The translations under genes and the position numbers were made by a program. Source: Blastomyces gilchristii SLH14081 (taxonomy: Eukaryota > Ascomycota > Eurotiomycetes > Onygenales > Ajellomycetaceae). From it: a stretch of 43,385 nt of DNA. The notes under the pieces were generated by a model, which saw nothing but the letters and a program-made list of their open reading frames with translations, ran no database searches and was not told the DNA's origin. Below, one piece after another: positions 23,001 to 33,363 of the stretch. Positions within the stretch are counted from its first letter, which is position 1. The number at the start of each line of letters is the position of its first letter. The stretch covers positions 22,043-65,427 of the forward strand of contig NW_003101647.1 in assembly GCF_000003855.2 (NCBI RefSeq). Reading direction: 5' to 3'.

Positions 23001-24589
23001 ATTATTCTTTTTCTCTAACTTAATACTGTGATTCACTTTAGAATCTTATAAGAGAGATATATTTATAATATTATCTTATCAGAAGATATCTAGATATTCA
23101 TGATATTATTAAGAGAGTTTTGTACAAGAATCTGTTATTATAATACAGAATAATTTTTCTAGTGTCTTTTTAATATCAGTCAGACTGATGAAATAGATTG
23201 ATATATAATTCTACTGTCAGTGATTCTTTCAGCAACTTCTTTTTCTGAGTATTTTATAGATATTAACAGAGATCTGTGTCAGATCAATAGTCTTATAAAT
23301 ATCATCTTTGTGAATTCTATTATTATTAGAGAATATCAAGCTTCTGTTTTAAGTATTTAATAAGATATCTTATTCAGATAGTCAGACAAGTTCTAATATA
23401 AGATTATAATCAAGATTATCAACTTTATATACATAGACATCTTCATATTAATGTTCTCTCACATCTATGATCAGCTTCATTACATAACAGATACAAATGT
23501 CTTTTGAATTATCAAATTCTGTGAGAAGTCAAGGTTTTAATAAAGAAATACACTGAAGATTATAATATCTTATAACTGAGAATTTTATCATTGTATAGTA
23601 ATATAGACTGCTGTCTATTATGGCTTTCATATTATACATGTTATCAACTACAGTAGATACAAGAATTACATTCATTATTATCTTCTCTTTAAATTATTAT
23701 TATCTGATCTCTTTAAGCTTCTATTTATAAATTTGAACAGAAGCTAATCTTTTCTCTGTTTCACTGAGACATTCTTATAGTTATCTTCTGAATCTTTCTC
23801 TAATATAATGTGATTGATGCAGATAGACACTGATTTATTCTTTGAATAAGAAGACACTGATCTTTCTCTTAAGTATGAAGACACATAGATTGATTAGCAG
23901 TTAAAAGCAATGTGTTCTGATCAGTTACAGTTAATATACACTTCACATTGACATTGATCAGTGACTTCTTCAGAAGTGATTTCAGAGACTCAGAAGCCTG
24001 TCTGAATGGCAAAGACTCTTGCTTATATATAGATATTTGAGTCTACTCAATTCATAGCATCTGCATCATTGTTATTTCTCAGTATGAGTATATAAGTTGC
24101 TGAGATGTAACATCTTCTGCTACTGTTCTGTATATTCTTAAGCTTGATAAGACAGTTATTCATTATCTGAAGCTGTGTGCAGAAGTCTTCATAAGTCTGA
24201 TCTTTATCTATACTTATAAGAGTTAATAAGAGTTTGAAAGTTAATATCTTCTTAAATATACTAATCTTCATTCAATTCTCTCAAGATTGATTATATGCTT
24301 CTAGAATCTTGATATTGAAGTCAGGAATGAATATTGTAAGAGAAGTATTTCTCTGTCAGATACTTTATAGTCAATCTAATGCTTTCTGTTGCATGACAGT
24401 GTCTTGAAACAGAATATCAAGATATTTCATGATATTATCAGATATTTGTAATACTGATTCATATGCTTTCATTTATAAATGAAACTTCTATTTTATGTGA
24501 TCTTTCAATTGTTCATTGATATATTAATCTTGATTAATTAATAAACTGATGATATCTTCATCTATACTCAGTTTTGTAAGTATTTCCAT
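20092..24589 (-). pseudogene. gag-pol: gag-pol of chromovirus D, decayed
   Basis: About 1,500 codons in what seems one frame. Gag starts near 24589 (MEILTKLSIDEDIISLL); an open gag piece is at 24271-24047 (MKISIFKKILTFKLLLTLIS). A zinc knuckle follows near 23890-23950 (INCN ... EHIAFNC, first Cys changed to Tyr). Then come an aspartic protease (23400-23680), RT with YLDDILIFTDE (YLDD at 22521-22532, catalytic residues intact), RNase H ([19 protein letters not shown], about 21900-21990), and integrase with FV-NCNHC in its zinc-binding region (about 21210-21260). After that come KNIQITYSSHTLDYCHIKYK-type sequence leading to an FHVSLL-like motif, and a C-terminal chromodomain. Numerous stops inactivate it. 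Confidence 0.9.
20110..20265 (-). pseudogene. C-terminal chromodomain of chromovirus D pol
   Basis: The minus strand reads NELE-EIENILDKRSHD, then YLVK-V-YNQ and TSSSML, where the gaps are stops or lost residues at expected Trp/Gly. This fits a chromodomain, which in chromoviruses directs integration to modified chromatin. The frame runs through the polypurine tract and into the first bases of the 3' LTR. Copies E (after 29237) and F (after 33364) carry the same module. Confidence 0.82.
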
Positions 24590-25156
24590 TCTTCATGATG
24601 AGTAGAGAGTGAGATTAAAAGCATTGAAATATACAGAAGTATCTAAGCATTCTTTCAGCACTTTTGTATTTAATTCTGTAGATGTTGAAATCATATAAGT
24701 TAGTTATTAAATCTCTTTGTATTGATGTTATTAAGTTGCATGTATATCAGCTATTTATTATTATTATAGTTACAACATTGCTTGAAGCTGCTGTAGCACT
24801 GCATCTATACTTGTGTTCAGAGATTCTCTTATATTATTATTAGATATGATTATATTGTTTATTAAATATATAATATCTGTGAAATCTGAAGAAGTGTAAT
24901 TATATGAATATCTTATATATCTGAGTGTCAGAACTCTTGAGTCTTTCACTGATATTCTCTTTGTAAAATCTTATTGCAGAGTCAGAGTGACTGATAAGCA
25001 GCTTCTATCTGAGAACTTGATATTCACTTTAACTGTTTCTCTATTTCTTATATGTTATTATGTGTTTGAATATCTCTTGATGAATAATTATTCCTGATGA
25101 GAAGATAATACATGAATAATTATTTTCTAATAAGAAGATAATGAATGTTTTTATAG
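24590..25156 (-). other. Leader of chromovirus D
   Basis: About 570 bp between the 5' LTR and the gag start on the minus strand. No coding frame and no confident primer binding site (the first bases after the LTR read CTATAAAAACATTC). Confidence 0.6.
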
Positions 25157-25465
25157 TGTAAGAGATCTACACTGAATAGATCAGTATAATATTAATAGGT
25201 CTTATATAACAAAGATAAAAACATTAGAGAAGAAAAGAAAGAGAAAGTGTAAGAATCAGCAATCAAGGTGAATATTTATACATGTATGTGATGGTGTACG
25301 CGGTGGAGCTTCAGGGCGGAAGAATATATGTGTGTTTGTAGCGGCCGAGGATCGGTGATCGAGAATGGCTGAGAATCGGAGCATACATGTTCAAGAATGA
25401 AGTGATTGAAATCTGTGAAGTGTAACAGAATAGTCTATATGATTGATCGGGCGCAGCCTGCCACA
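25157..25465 (-). repeat. 5' LTR of chromovirus D
   Basis: 309 bp. Outer (right) half is rich in CpG (GCGGCCGAGGATCGGTG, GATCGGGCGC); the inner left edge is mutated (AGATCTACACTG against AGGCCTACGCCG in the other LTR). Confidence 0.95.
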
Positions 25466-25470
25466 CTATA
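25466..25470. repeat. Target-site duplication of chromovirus D, right (CTATA)
   Basis: Exact match to 19778-19782. Confidence 0.9.
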
Positions 25471-27412
25471 CATGTCTCTGATTTCTCTATCACTCTGTAT
25501 ATAACATTAATGTCATTTATCACAAGATTGACTGAAATGCTAATATAGAAATGCATACATATATACATAGAAAAATTGAAGAAGAGTGTAAGACTCACAG
25601 AATCAGAAGTCAGAATAGAAGAAATAGAGATAGAAGAAATAGAAGAAGAAGAAGATACAGAACTGAATAAATAATGATAAGAGTTACTCAGAGCTGAACA
25701 CTTATAACTCAGTGTGCACACAATCTTCTCTATAGAGAAGAAAGAGAAAGTGATGAGAAAAGCTTGAAGATGAGAGAGAGTAGTCTCAGTGATATTATTA
25801 TCTTTGATTAGAATGATCTCTGATACTGAAGCAACTAAGAATCATTGTTAGTATATAAAAATTATAAAATCAGAGATGAAAACAGTTACTGAATAAATAT
25901 CTGCTAATCTTAGAGTTATATATATAATTACAACACATACAAGACTTCTCAGAAAGAGAGAGAGAGATACAAAGAAATGTAGAAAGTAGAACATAGTATA
26001 TGAATAGCTCATTTTCATGACAATATTTCAGACAAGATATATGAGTCTCATATCTGTAAGTGTAAAAAAGTATAATATCTGTATTTCTGTTTCTGAAAAC
26101 ACAGATACCTTTTATCTGTATTACAAAGTCAGATGACAGATGTCAGAGAATAGACTGATACAGATCTATTATTCTAAAGAAATTTATCAGAGTGAATATC
26201 TCTGTAATATTGAATTTTACAGTTATAAAAAGGTTTTTAATATCTGTGAATATTATAACTTTATATATAATAAAACTTATAATAATTTTCTCTAAGAATA
26301 GAAAAATCAGTGTCAGAAAGAAAAGATGAAAAGAGAAAGATTTATGATTTTAACACTGTTAAGAAGAGAGATGATTCTCTGATATAAATAAACAATTGTC
26401 TCATCACAAATATTTAAAATGAACATAATAATCAGTGTCTGTGACTGAGCTTCAGATAGTTGTGTCATACATTATCTTTATATAATAAATCATTCTAGAG
26501 ATCAGCAAGAAGAGCAGAAGTGTATATACTGAGAAATGTAATTCACTGAGTCTACACAACATCTTCTTGAAACAGAAAGAGCTAGTAATGAAGGTAGTGA
26601 TAAGAGCAGAAGTAGCAAAAGTAGAGATCACAGGAATAGAAGTAGCAGAAGTGAGAGAATCAGACACAGAAGTAGATATAGAAGATTGAGAGAGAGCAGC
26701 AGAGAAAGAAACAGAGAGAATAGAGAGAAATACAGAAGACTCAGTTACATATGACACAGACAATTTCTTCATTATTATATTCTTCAAGTTCTTGATCAAT
26801 GATTTAACATTGAGATTATAATCATTAGCAGATGTAGATCTGTTAATATATGAAAATTCTATATGAATTAAAACATCAGTATCTGTAATTATACAATATG
26901 ATCAGAAAAACGTGATCAGATACTGCTGAAGAGAAGAGAGTCAGAGATGTATAAGAAGATGAAGAAGATGTGCTATTCATAGTAATATATTCTGATGATT
27001 GTTAGAAGATAAACAAGTTCTGATTATATTTCATAATACATTACACTTACTGCTAACAAACTGCCTGATATGAGCACTATGATGATGCTTATTGTAAGAA
27101 TGAGAAGTCATTATCAGAAATATGTATAATGTGATAGATGAAGAGATAGAAAAGAGTTGAACAGAAGAAGAAGTAGAAATCTTGAATGAGATGATAATAG
27201 TGTTTAATGATGATAATGATGAAGAAGATGATTGAAGAATAAGAAAAGTTAGTGAATAAGTGATATAATATAGTGAAAGTTTCTTTGTAAGAGTATATAC
27301 AGAACACTAGCTGAATCAGAGATAGATTACAAGATCATGAACACTAGTAACACACTAATCCGCATGAAGATAGAACAGATGTCATGATCACATAAGTGTG
27401 ACTGAATCTGAT
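25471..27412 (+). other. 3' region of copy B, after chromovirus D
   Basis: About 1.9 kb between D and the 3' LTR of B. With 19261-19782 this makes about 2.5 kb without recognised pol sequence. It contains repetitive AGAAGAAATAG-type purine tracts (25610-25660) and a Ser/Thr-rich minus-strand open frame (26452-26799). I cannot say whether it is an extra gene, an untranslated region or an older insertion. Confidence 0.5.
26452..26799 (-). CDS. Possible antisense Ser/Thr-rich open frame within copy B
   Basis: 115 codons, starting MIKNLKNIIMKKLSVSYVTE and followed by a long Ser/Thr/Ala-rich stretch (SQSSISTSVSDSLTSATS, STFATSALITTFITSS). The opposite strand is purine-rich, so the frame may simply reflect the composition. 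It is antisense to pol. No family recognised, and I think it is as likely to be chance as a real or former gene. Confidence 0.2.
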   Translation of the reverse strand: MIKNLKNIIMKKLSVSYVTESSVFLSILSVSFSAALSQSSISTSVSDSLTSATSIPVISTFATSALITTFITSSFCFKKMLCRLSELHFSVYTLLLFLLISRMIYYIKIMYDTTI

Positions 27413-27421
27413 GAGAGAGAA
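27413..27421 (+). promoter_or_regulatory. Polypurine tract of copy B
   Basis: GAGAGAGAA lies directly before the 3' LTR, the position where plus-strand DNA synthesis is primed. It also argues that the LTR at 27422 is a 3' LTR rather than a solo LTR. Confidence 0.65.
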
Positions 27422-27588
27422 TGTGATTTGAAAGAATATATAACTGTCAGATAATAATGCAGCTGCTTCTAAACTTGCTTACAAGTGTAAAGAAGTCATA
27501 GCAGTCACTAATTAATTTAGTGTACAATATATAAGAAGCCAGCGTACGTCTGTAATCATACACTGACTTAAGCAATCTTTGAATCACA
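27422..27588 (+). repeat. 3' LTR of copy B
   Basis: 167 bp, TGTGATTTG to AATCACA. The inner left part is mutated (AATGCAGCTGCTTC against AACGCGGCCGCTTC in the 5' LTR), while the outer right part keeps GCCAGCGTACG where the 5' LTR has GTCAGTGTATA. A TATATAA box-like sequence is at 27528-27534. Confidence 0.9.
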
Positions 27589-27592
27589 GAAG
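27589..27592. repeat. Probable target-site duplication of copy B (GAAG, right)
   Basis: Matches 5638-5641. Confidence 0.5.
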
Positions 27593-27964
27593 AATTAATA
27601 TAAGAGAAAATAATCTTGTTTATTAGCTTAGTTATAATTTTAGTACTAACTCAGATTAAATATCATTAATATATAAAGATAAATAAATAATCTTGATTAA
27701 TCTCTATTATATTTCTTGAAATATATTAATATTATGAAAGAGAGTATTATCAAATTATGTTATCAGATAATATTATTAAAAATATATTAATATTATAAAT
27801 ATTAATATTGAAAAAATGTTAATACTTATATATTATAGTGATTTGTGAATCATGATAGTTAAATATATATATATTATTTCTGACTTGATTACAACTTGTA
27901 CAATAATTTTTGAAAACTTAAAATCAATTTTAATTATTAATAATTATGAACTTATAACTAACTA

Positions 27965-28327
27965 ATATAAAAAGAAAAAAACTTTTTCTACTTATTATCT
28001 TTCTTCTCTTTCTTATTCTTCTTATTATTCTTTATAATTCATTTCTTATTTTTCTTCTTCTTCTTCTTCTTCTCATCTGAGATAATAATTATCTTAAAAT
28101 CTCTCTTCACTATCTTCTCAGAGAAGGATTTCTGCTGCTCTCTCTCAGTCAGATCAATCTATATTTAAAAATCTTACATTTTCTAGTCTGCTGTCTCAGG
28201 TTTCATCTCAGCAGTAAGTAGATTGATATACTCAGAGAGTAGAGCTGTCTTCTCAATATTCTGAATTATGAAGCATATTCAAGATCTGAACAAGGTCTTA
28301 ATTCTCTTCTTCTCTGTCAGCTTCTAC
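27965..28327 (-). pseudogene. Decayed Lys/Glu-rich coding frame, unknown family
   Basis: A minus-strand frame reads NIEKTALLSEYINLLTAEM, KPETAD, IDLTEREQQKSFSEKIVKR and DFKIIIISDE, followed by a long lysine run from CTT repeats. Stops sit where Trp would fit (AD-KM-DF-I-ID). The pattern suggests a true protein tail with a basic C-terminus. I do not recognise the family. The MCEYCHRL stretch upstream (near 28780) may belong to the same gene. Confidence 0.4.
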
Positions 28328-28862
28328 TAATCAATTAGAGAATAGAAGTATTATCAAAAATCATTATCTCTTAATAAATAAAAAACTTATCAGTTTTGAC
28401 TTCTTTATCTTCTACTTTAATACTCTCTTAATCTTCTTCTATTACTACTTATTTATAGTAATACTCTTCTTCTCTCTTTCTCTTTTTATCTTAAACTCAA
28501 ATCATTCTCAGAACTTCTTCTAATCTCACTGCTATTATATAAAACTCTTCACTATCTTCTTCTTTAATCTCTCACAGACAGTGTTATCTGTATTATTTCT
28601 ATACTTAGTTCAGTCTAAATCTATCAGAAGTATTACTTAAAATTATTATCATTCTACTCTCTTATAGAGTCTCTTCAAGATATTATAATATGTCTTATAA
28701 TCTGTCTTCTCTTACTTAAATACCTTCTTCTTCTCTTTCTTTAATCTGTGACAGTACTCACACATCTTGATGATCTGCAGAACTGCAGAATATTTGAAGA
28801 GAAATAATATAATTGATTTCAGTGAGTATTGAAGAGAGGTGAAGGCAGAAGAGACAGTAAGA

Positions 28863-28866
28863 AATA

Positions 28867-28898
<32 letters not shown>
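28863..28898 (+). repeat. TAA microsatellite, left of chromovirus E
   Basis: About eleven ATA/TAA units. Similar GAT/AAT repeats resume at 40466 on the far side of E, so E was inserted inside one larger microsatellite. Confidence 0.9.
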
Positions 28899-28903
28899 GT
28901 GAT

Positions 28904-29236
28904 TATAAGAGGCCTACGCTGAATAGATCAGTATTATATTGATAGATCTTATATAACAAAGATAAAAATGTTAAAGAAGGAAAGAAAGAGAAAGTGTGAG
29001 AATCATTAATTGAGATGAATATTTATACACATATGTGATGGTGTACACAGTGAAGCTTCGGGGTAGAAGAATATACACACATTTGTAGCAGCTGAGGATC
29101 AGCAATCAGAAATGACTGAGAATCAGAGTGTATACTACACGCGTTTATAGCAGCCGCAGATCAGTGATCAGAAATGAAAGAATCTATGAAGTGTAATGAA
29201 ATAGTCTATATGATTGATCAGATGCAGCTCATCACA
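28904..29236 (-). repeat. 3' LTR of chromovirus E
   Basis: 333 bp. The outer left edge keeps AGGCCTACGC; the inner right edge reads GATCAGATGCAGCTCATCACA, where the other LTR has GATCGGGCGCAGCCCGCCACA. Confidence 0.94.
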
Positions 29237-32200
29237 TTAGTTCTCTCTTTTCAGAAGCAGTTCTCATCAGTCAAGAACTACTGTTTCAGATAATATGAAA
29301 CTTGAAGTTCAGATCAGTTGATCATAGCTGACTCATTTTATAAAATATTATTAATCATGACTGTGAAATCTCTTATCAAGAATATCTTTAATCTCTCACT
29401 CAAGCTCATTATCTTCTTCTATGATGCCTGGCAGCTGTCAGTCAGAAGTCAGCTGAGAAGAGAATGAATCAGTGATAGTGCAGTGAAGCAAGCTTGTATG
29501 AAATATATTATAAATCTCTGATAATATGTTAAGATAATAGTTATGACTATCTAGAACTTCTATCACTTTATATCTGATATAATGATAATCTAGTATATGA
29601 GATGAATGTATAATTCATATATTCTTCAGATTCAATTATATCAAATCTTCTATCTTATATTATTCAGTGAGATCTTAGTAAACATTGATTTAATTCTCTT
29701 AATCTTGTTTTATAGTTATCATGAAGACCTCTGCTCAATCACAGATATCTCAGAGCTTTATTACTATATTATCAGTGATCTGAATTAAACTGCAGAGATC
29801 TGATATAAACTGTGTAATCTCTAGAAGATTCAACACTTTCATGTAATATCTATATATAAGAAAGAATGAGCTTATATCTATTAAAATAGTATCTCAACTG
29901 TTGATAGTGATCTCTGTATATAGAAGAAGATTATATTAATTATCTTATAAGTAATTACAGAACTTACAGAGATAATTCTTCATAATCTGAATTATCTATT
30001 CTGATGCATTATCAGTCTCAGAGTGATAGACAGTTAATAGATAGTATATAATCTTGAGAACTTGACAGATTCTTGTTCAGAGAGTACTCATGAATTAATA
30101 ATCTCAATTCAATACTATAGATCTCAGTAATTCATATATTCAATAGAATAGACTCTATAGAAAAGCTTCAGTGACTTATTCAGTATTTATCTAATTACAA
30201 GATTTTAATATTATATCTTTACTTAATTAATTCATAATGATCAGAATGTTTCTACAACTCTTACTTTTACATAGATTAATAGTGAAGTTAATTACTACAT
30301 CTTATCAGATTCTATTAGAGATATTAAGTGATTTCAATAGATCTTTTCTACAGTTCTTTTATAAAATAATAAAAGAACAGTAATTACAGTTTCAGATGAA
30401 GTATCTGATGCTGTTTAATATCTCAGATCAGTAGAACTCTCAGAAGATTATTCTATACAGTTATTCATGATCTGAATAATTAATTATATATGAATTATAC
30501 ATCTCTTACATTTTTCAAGTGTGTAAGAGTTTGAAGTGAGAGACTCAGTATTGTTTATAAAATTGTAGAGTGTTATTATCATCAATTGAACATTCTAAGA
30601 TATCAGTTCTTATATGTAGTGCTGAAGAAAATCAGAGTACTTCTTGATATACTGCTTCAGTGAGAGTCTGAAGAAGTTCATTTATCTGAGCTGCTGTATA
30701 TCATAGTTTATTCAGTGTAGAGAAAGTGAAGATATCAATGACAGTTCTAACTGAAGAAGCATGTATAGTTCTAATCAGAGAAGTATATATAGTGTCATAA
30801 ACTATTTCATCTTGATCAACTAGTATCTTCAGATTCAAGAGCTGATGCTCTTGATTTATTCAGTGAGTATCTGTTATATCAGATGACATATCTTACTCTC
30901 ATTATAAAAGAACATCTGTTATCAAGTTCTGACTGTCAGAATAATAGTGTATTATAAAATAAAAGTAACTTAAGAACTCAGATCATTGTATCTGTTATTC
31001 AGTGAGTTTACAGATAGTTATAAAGTATTTAAGATTTTATAATCTGTGATTATCTTAAATTTAAAGACATTTTGAAGTTCAGAGTTTCATTCTTCTAAAC
31101 AGTGTATAATTGTGAGAAGTTTCTTATCATAGATCTTATAATTGCATTCAGCAGGACTCAGTTTCTTAGATATGAAGATATATAATTATAGAACATCTTT
31201 ATTATTATATTACAATATCACTTCTTCTATCACATAGTCAGAGAAATTAGCTTCAATAACTGTCTTATAATCAGAATTAAATATTATCAGTAGAGAGATA
31301 TTAATACACATCTTCTTTATCTATATAAATGCAGCTTTGATGTCTACTGATCATTGAAATACTGAGTCTTTCTTAGTGAGATCTGTAAGTGATCTCACAA
31401 TATCTGAGAAGTTTCATATAAATTGCTGATAGAAGTTAGTGAATTCAATGAAGCTTTATACATCTTTCACAGTATATAAAGCTTCTCATTCAAGAATAAC
31501 AGAGATCTTTTCAGAATTTATTCAAATTCTCTTATCAGCTTCTATAATGAAATCTAAGTATTTAATACTCTTAACTTTGAAATCACACTTGTTAATATTA
31601 ATTAATAGTTCTGTTTCTTATAGTTATTATAATACTCTTTATATATACTCTTGATATTCTTTTCTGAATTCATCAGTGAAGATGAGAATATTATCTAGAT
31701 AAGTAGATACAAACTTATTTAGAAAATCTCAGAGTGCTCAGTTAATATACTTCTGAAATGTACTGAGAGCATTAGTCAGCTCAAAGAGTGTGACTATTCA
31801 TTCAAAGAGATTATAACATGTTCAGAATGCTGTAAGTCATTCATCTCCTTCAGTGATATGAATCTTATCAAACACAGTGATAACATCTAGTTTTATAAAT
31901 TATTGAGCTCATCTGATCTGTGCTAGAGTTTCATTGATGAGAGATAAGAGATATCAATCTTTCTTTATCAATCTGTTCAGATCTCAATAGTTCACACAGA
32001 ATCAGAGTTCTTCATCTAGCTTCTTTACAAAGAGAATAGAAGCTGCAGTGAAAGAGTTACTAATATATATGAATTTCTTATCTAACAGATCATTGAGTGT
32101 CTTCTGAAGAAGAAGAAGTTCATCTCAAGACATATTATAAAGAGAGTCTCATGATGATTTAGAGTTCTTATTATTCTTCTTTTTCAACTTGATACTGTGA

Positions 32201-33030
32201 TCCACTTCTGAAACTTGTAAGAAAGATAGATTTGTAGCATTATTATCTTGTTAAAAGACATCTAGATATTCATGATATTATTGAGAAAGTTTTATATAAG
32301 AATCTGTTATTATAACACAGAATAACTTTTCTAGAGTCTTTTTAATATCAGTCAGACTGATGAAATAGATTGATATATGATTCTGCTATCAGTAATTCTT
32401 TCAGCAACTTCTTTTTCTGAGCATTTCATAGACATTGACAGAGATCTGTGTCAGGTTCATAGTCTTATGAATGTCATCCTTGTGAATTCTATCATTGTTA
32501 GAGAATATCAAGCTTCTGTTTCAAGTGTTTAACAAGATGTCTTGTTCAGATAGTCAGGCAAGTTCTAACATAAGATTGTAATCAAGATTATCAACTTCAT
32601 ATGTGTAAGCATCTTCATGTTGATGTTCTCTTATATCTATGGTCAGCTTTATCATGTAATGAGTACAAATGTCTTTTGAATCATCAAATTCTGTGAGAAG
32701 TTGAGGTCTTGATAAGAGGATATACTGAAGGTTATAATGTTTTACAACTGAAGATTTTATCATTGCATAGTAGCATAGACTGCTGTCTATCATGGCTTTC
32801 ATATTATACATGTTATTAATCACAGTAGATACAAGAATCACATTCATTGTTATTTTCTCTTCAAATTGTTGTTGTCTGACCTCTTTAAGCTTCTGTTTGT
32901 AAATTTGAACAGAAGCTAATCTTTTCCCTGTTTCATCAGAGCATTCTCATAGTTATCTTCTGAATCTTTCTTCACTGCAATGTGATTGGCATGGACAGGT
33001 ACTGATTCATTCTTTGAATGAGAAGGCACT
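29237..33030 (-). pseudogene. pol: gag-pol of chromovirus E, 3' part (protease to chromodomain)
   Basis: Collinear with 20092-23870 of copy D. The protease is still open at 32847-32554: MNVILVSTVINNMYNMKAMI, then DSS where the active site DSG is expected, and LTEFDDSKDICTHYMIKLTI. RT carries YLDNILIF at 31690-31701 (second Asp changed to Asn). RNase H and integrase lie lower, and the chromodomain is next to the 3' LTR. The part encoding the gag zinc-knuckle region is cut by copy F at GCACT (33026-33030). Stops throughout; inactive. Confidence 0.88.
33026..33030. repeat. Target-site duplication of chromovirus F, left (GCACT)
   Basis: Exact match to 38811-38815. Removing F joins the E sequence AGAAGGCACT to GATCTTTCTC, which agrees with the same site in F itself (37151 onward). 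Confidence 0.95.
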
Positions 33031-33363
33031 TGTAAGGGGCCTACGCTAAATAGATTGATATTATATTGATAGGTCTTATATAACAAAGATAAAAACATTA
33101 AAGAAGAAAAGAAAGAGAAAGTGTGAGAATCATTGATTGAGATGAATATTTATACGCGTATGTGATGATGTACACAGTGAAGCTTCAGAGTGGAAGAATA
33201 TACGCGCATTTATAGCAGCCGAGAATCAGTGATCAGAAATGGTCAAGAATTGAAGTGTATACTACACGCATTCATAGCAGCCGTGGATCAGCAATCAGGA
33301 ATGAAAGAATCTATGAAGTGTAATGAAATAGTCTATATAATTAATCAGATGCAGTCTGTCATA
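33031..33363 (-). repeat. 3' LTR of chromovirus F
   Basis: 333 bp. Outer left edge TGTAAGGGGCCTACGC is nearly unmutated; inner right edge is ATCAGATGCAGTCTGTCATA, mutated even in the terminal CACA. Confidence 0.94.

Larger units (their letters stand above)
19783..25465 (-). mobile_element. Ty3/gypsy chromovirus (family 2), copy D, complete but mutated
   Basis: 5,683 bp with two 309-bp LTRs of equal length and an exact CTATA target duplication. It reads on the minus strand: 5' LTR at right (25157-25465), gag-pol (24589 down to about 20092), 3' LTR at left (19783-20091). It sits in the 3' region of copy B. Copies E and F are the same family but have 333-bp LTRs. The two LTRs of D differ at about 41 sites, all transitions, with no indel, so divergence comes from C-to-T mutation rather than age. 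Confidence 0.93.
5642..27588 (+). mobile_element. Ty3/gypsy LTR retrotransposon family 1, copy B (nested host element)
   Basis: The element runs 5' LTR (5642-6205), leader, gag (from 6842), pol (8041-10609, resuming at 18253), a long 3' region, polypurine tract and 3' LTR (27422-27588). It carries three insertions: a SINE in the 5' LTR, a LINE at 10610-18252 and chromovirus D at 19783-25465. Removing these and their target duplications leaves about 8.2 kb, plausible for a gypsy element. Each LTR without the SINE is about 167 bp and is bounded by TGTGATT and AATCACA inverted ends (TATGATT at the 5' copy). GAAG flanks both sides (5638-5641 and 27589-27592), consistent with a 4-bp target duplication. 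The pol domain order RT, RNase H, integrase places it in Ty3/gypsy. Confidence 0.87.
27593..28903. other. Unassigned region between copy B and chromovirus E
   Basis: An AT-rich left half (27593-27960) and a CT-rich right half. It may be the continuation of the region left of copy B (2848-5641). Two minus-strand protein-like stretches are visible: one at 27965-28327 and one near 28650-28800 with MCEYCHRLKKEKKKVF. It ends in a TAA microsatellite. Confidence 0.45.

Noticed and set aside
25311..25721. 136-codon minus-strand frame with Ser/Ile repeats
   Set aside because: It crosses from the 3' region of copy B through the CTATA duplication into the LTR of D, so it arose by juxtaposition.
27422..27588. 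Solo LTR of family 1
   Set aside because: A polypurine tract precedes it, the copy B sequence leads up to it, and its flank GAAG matches the flank of the 5' LTR at 5642. It fits better as the 3' LTR of copy B.
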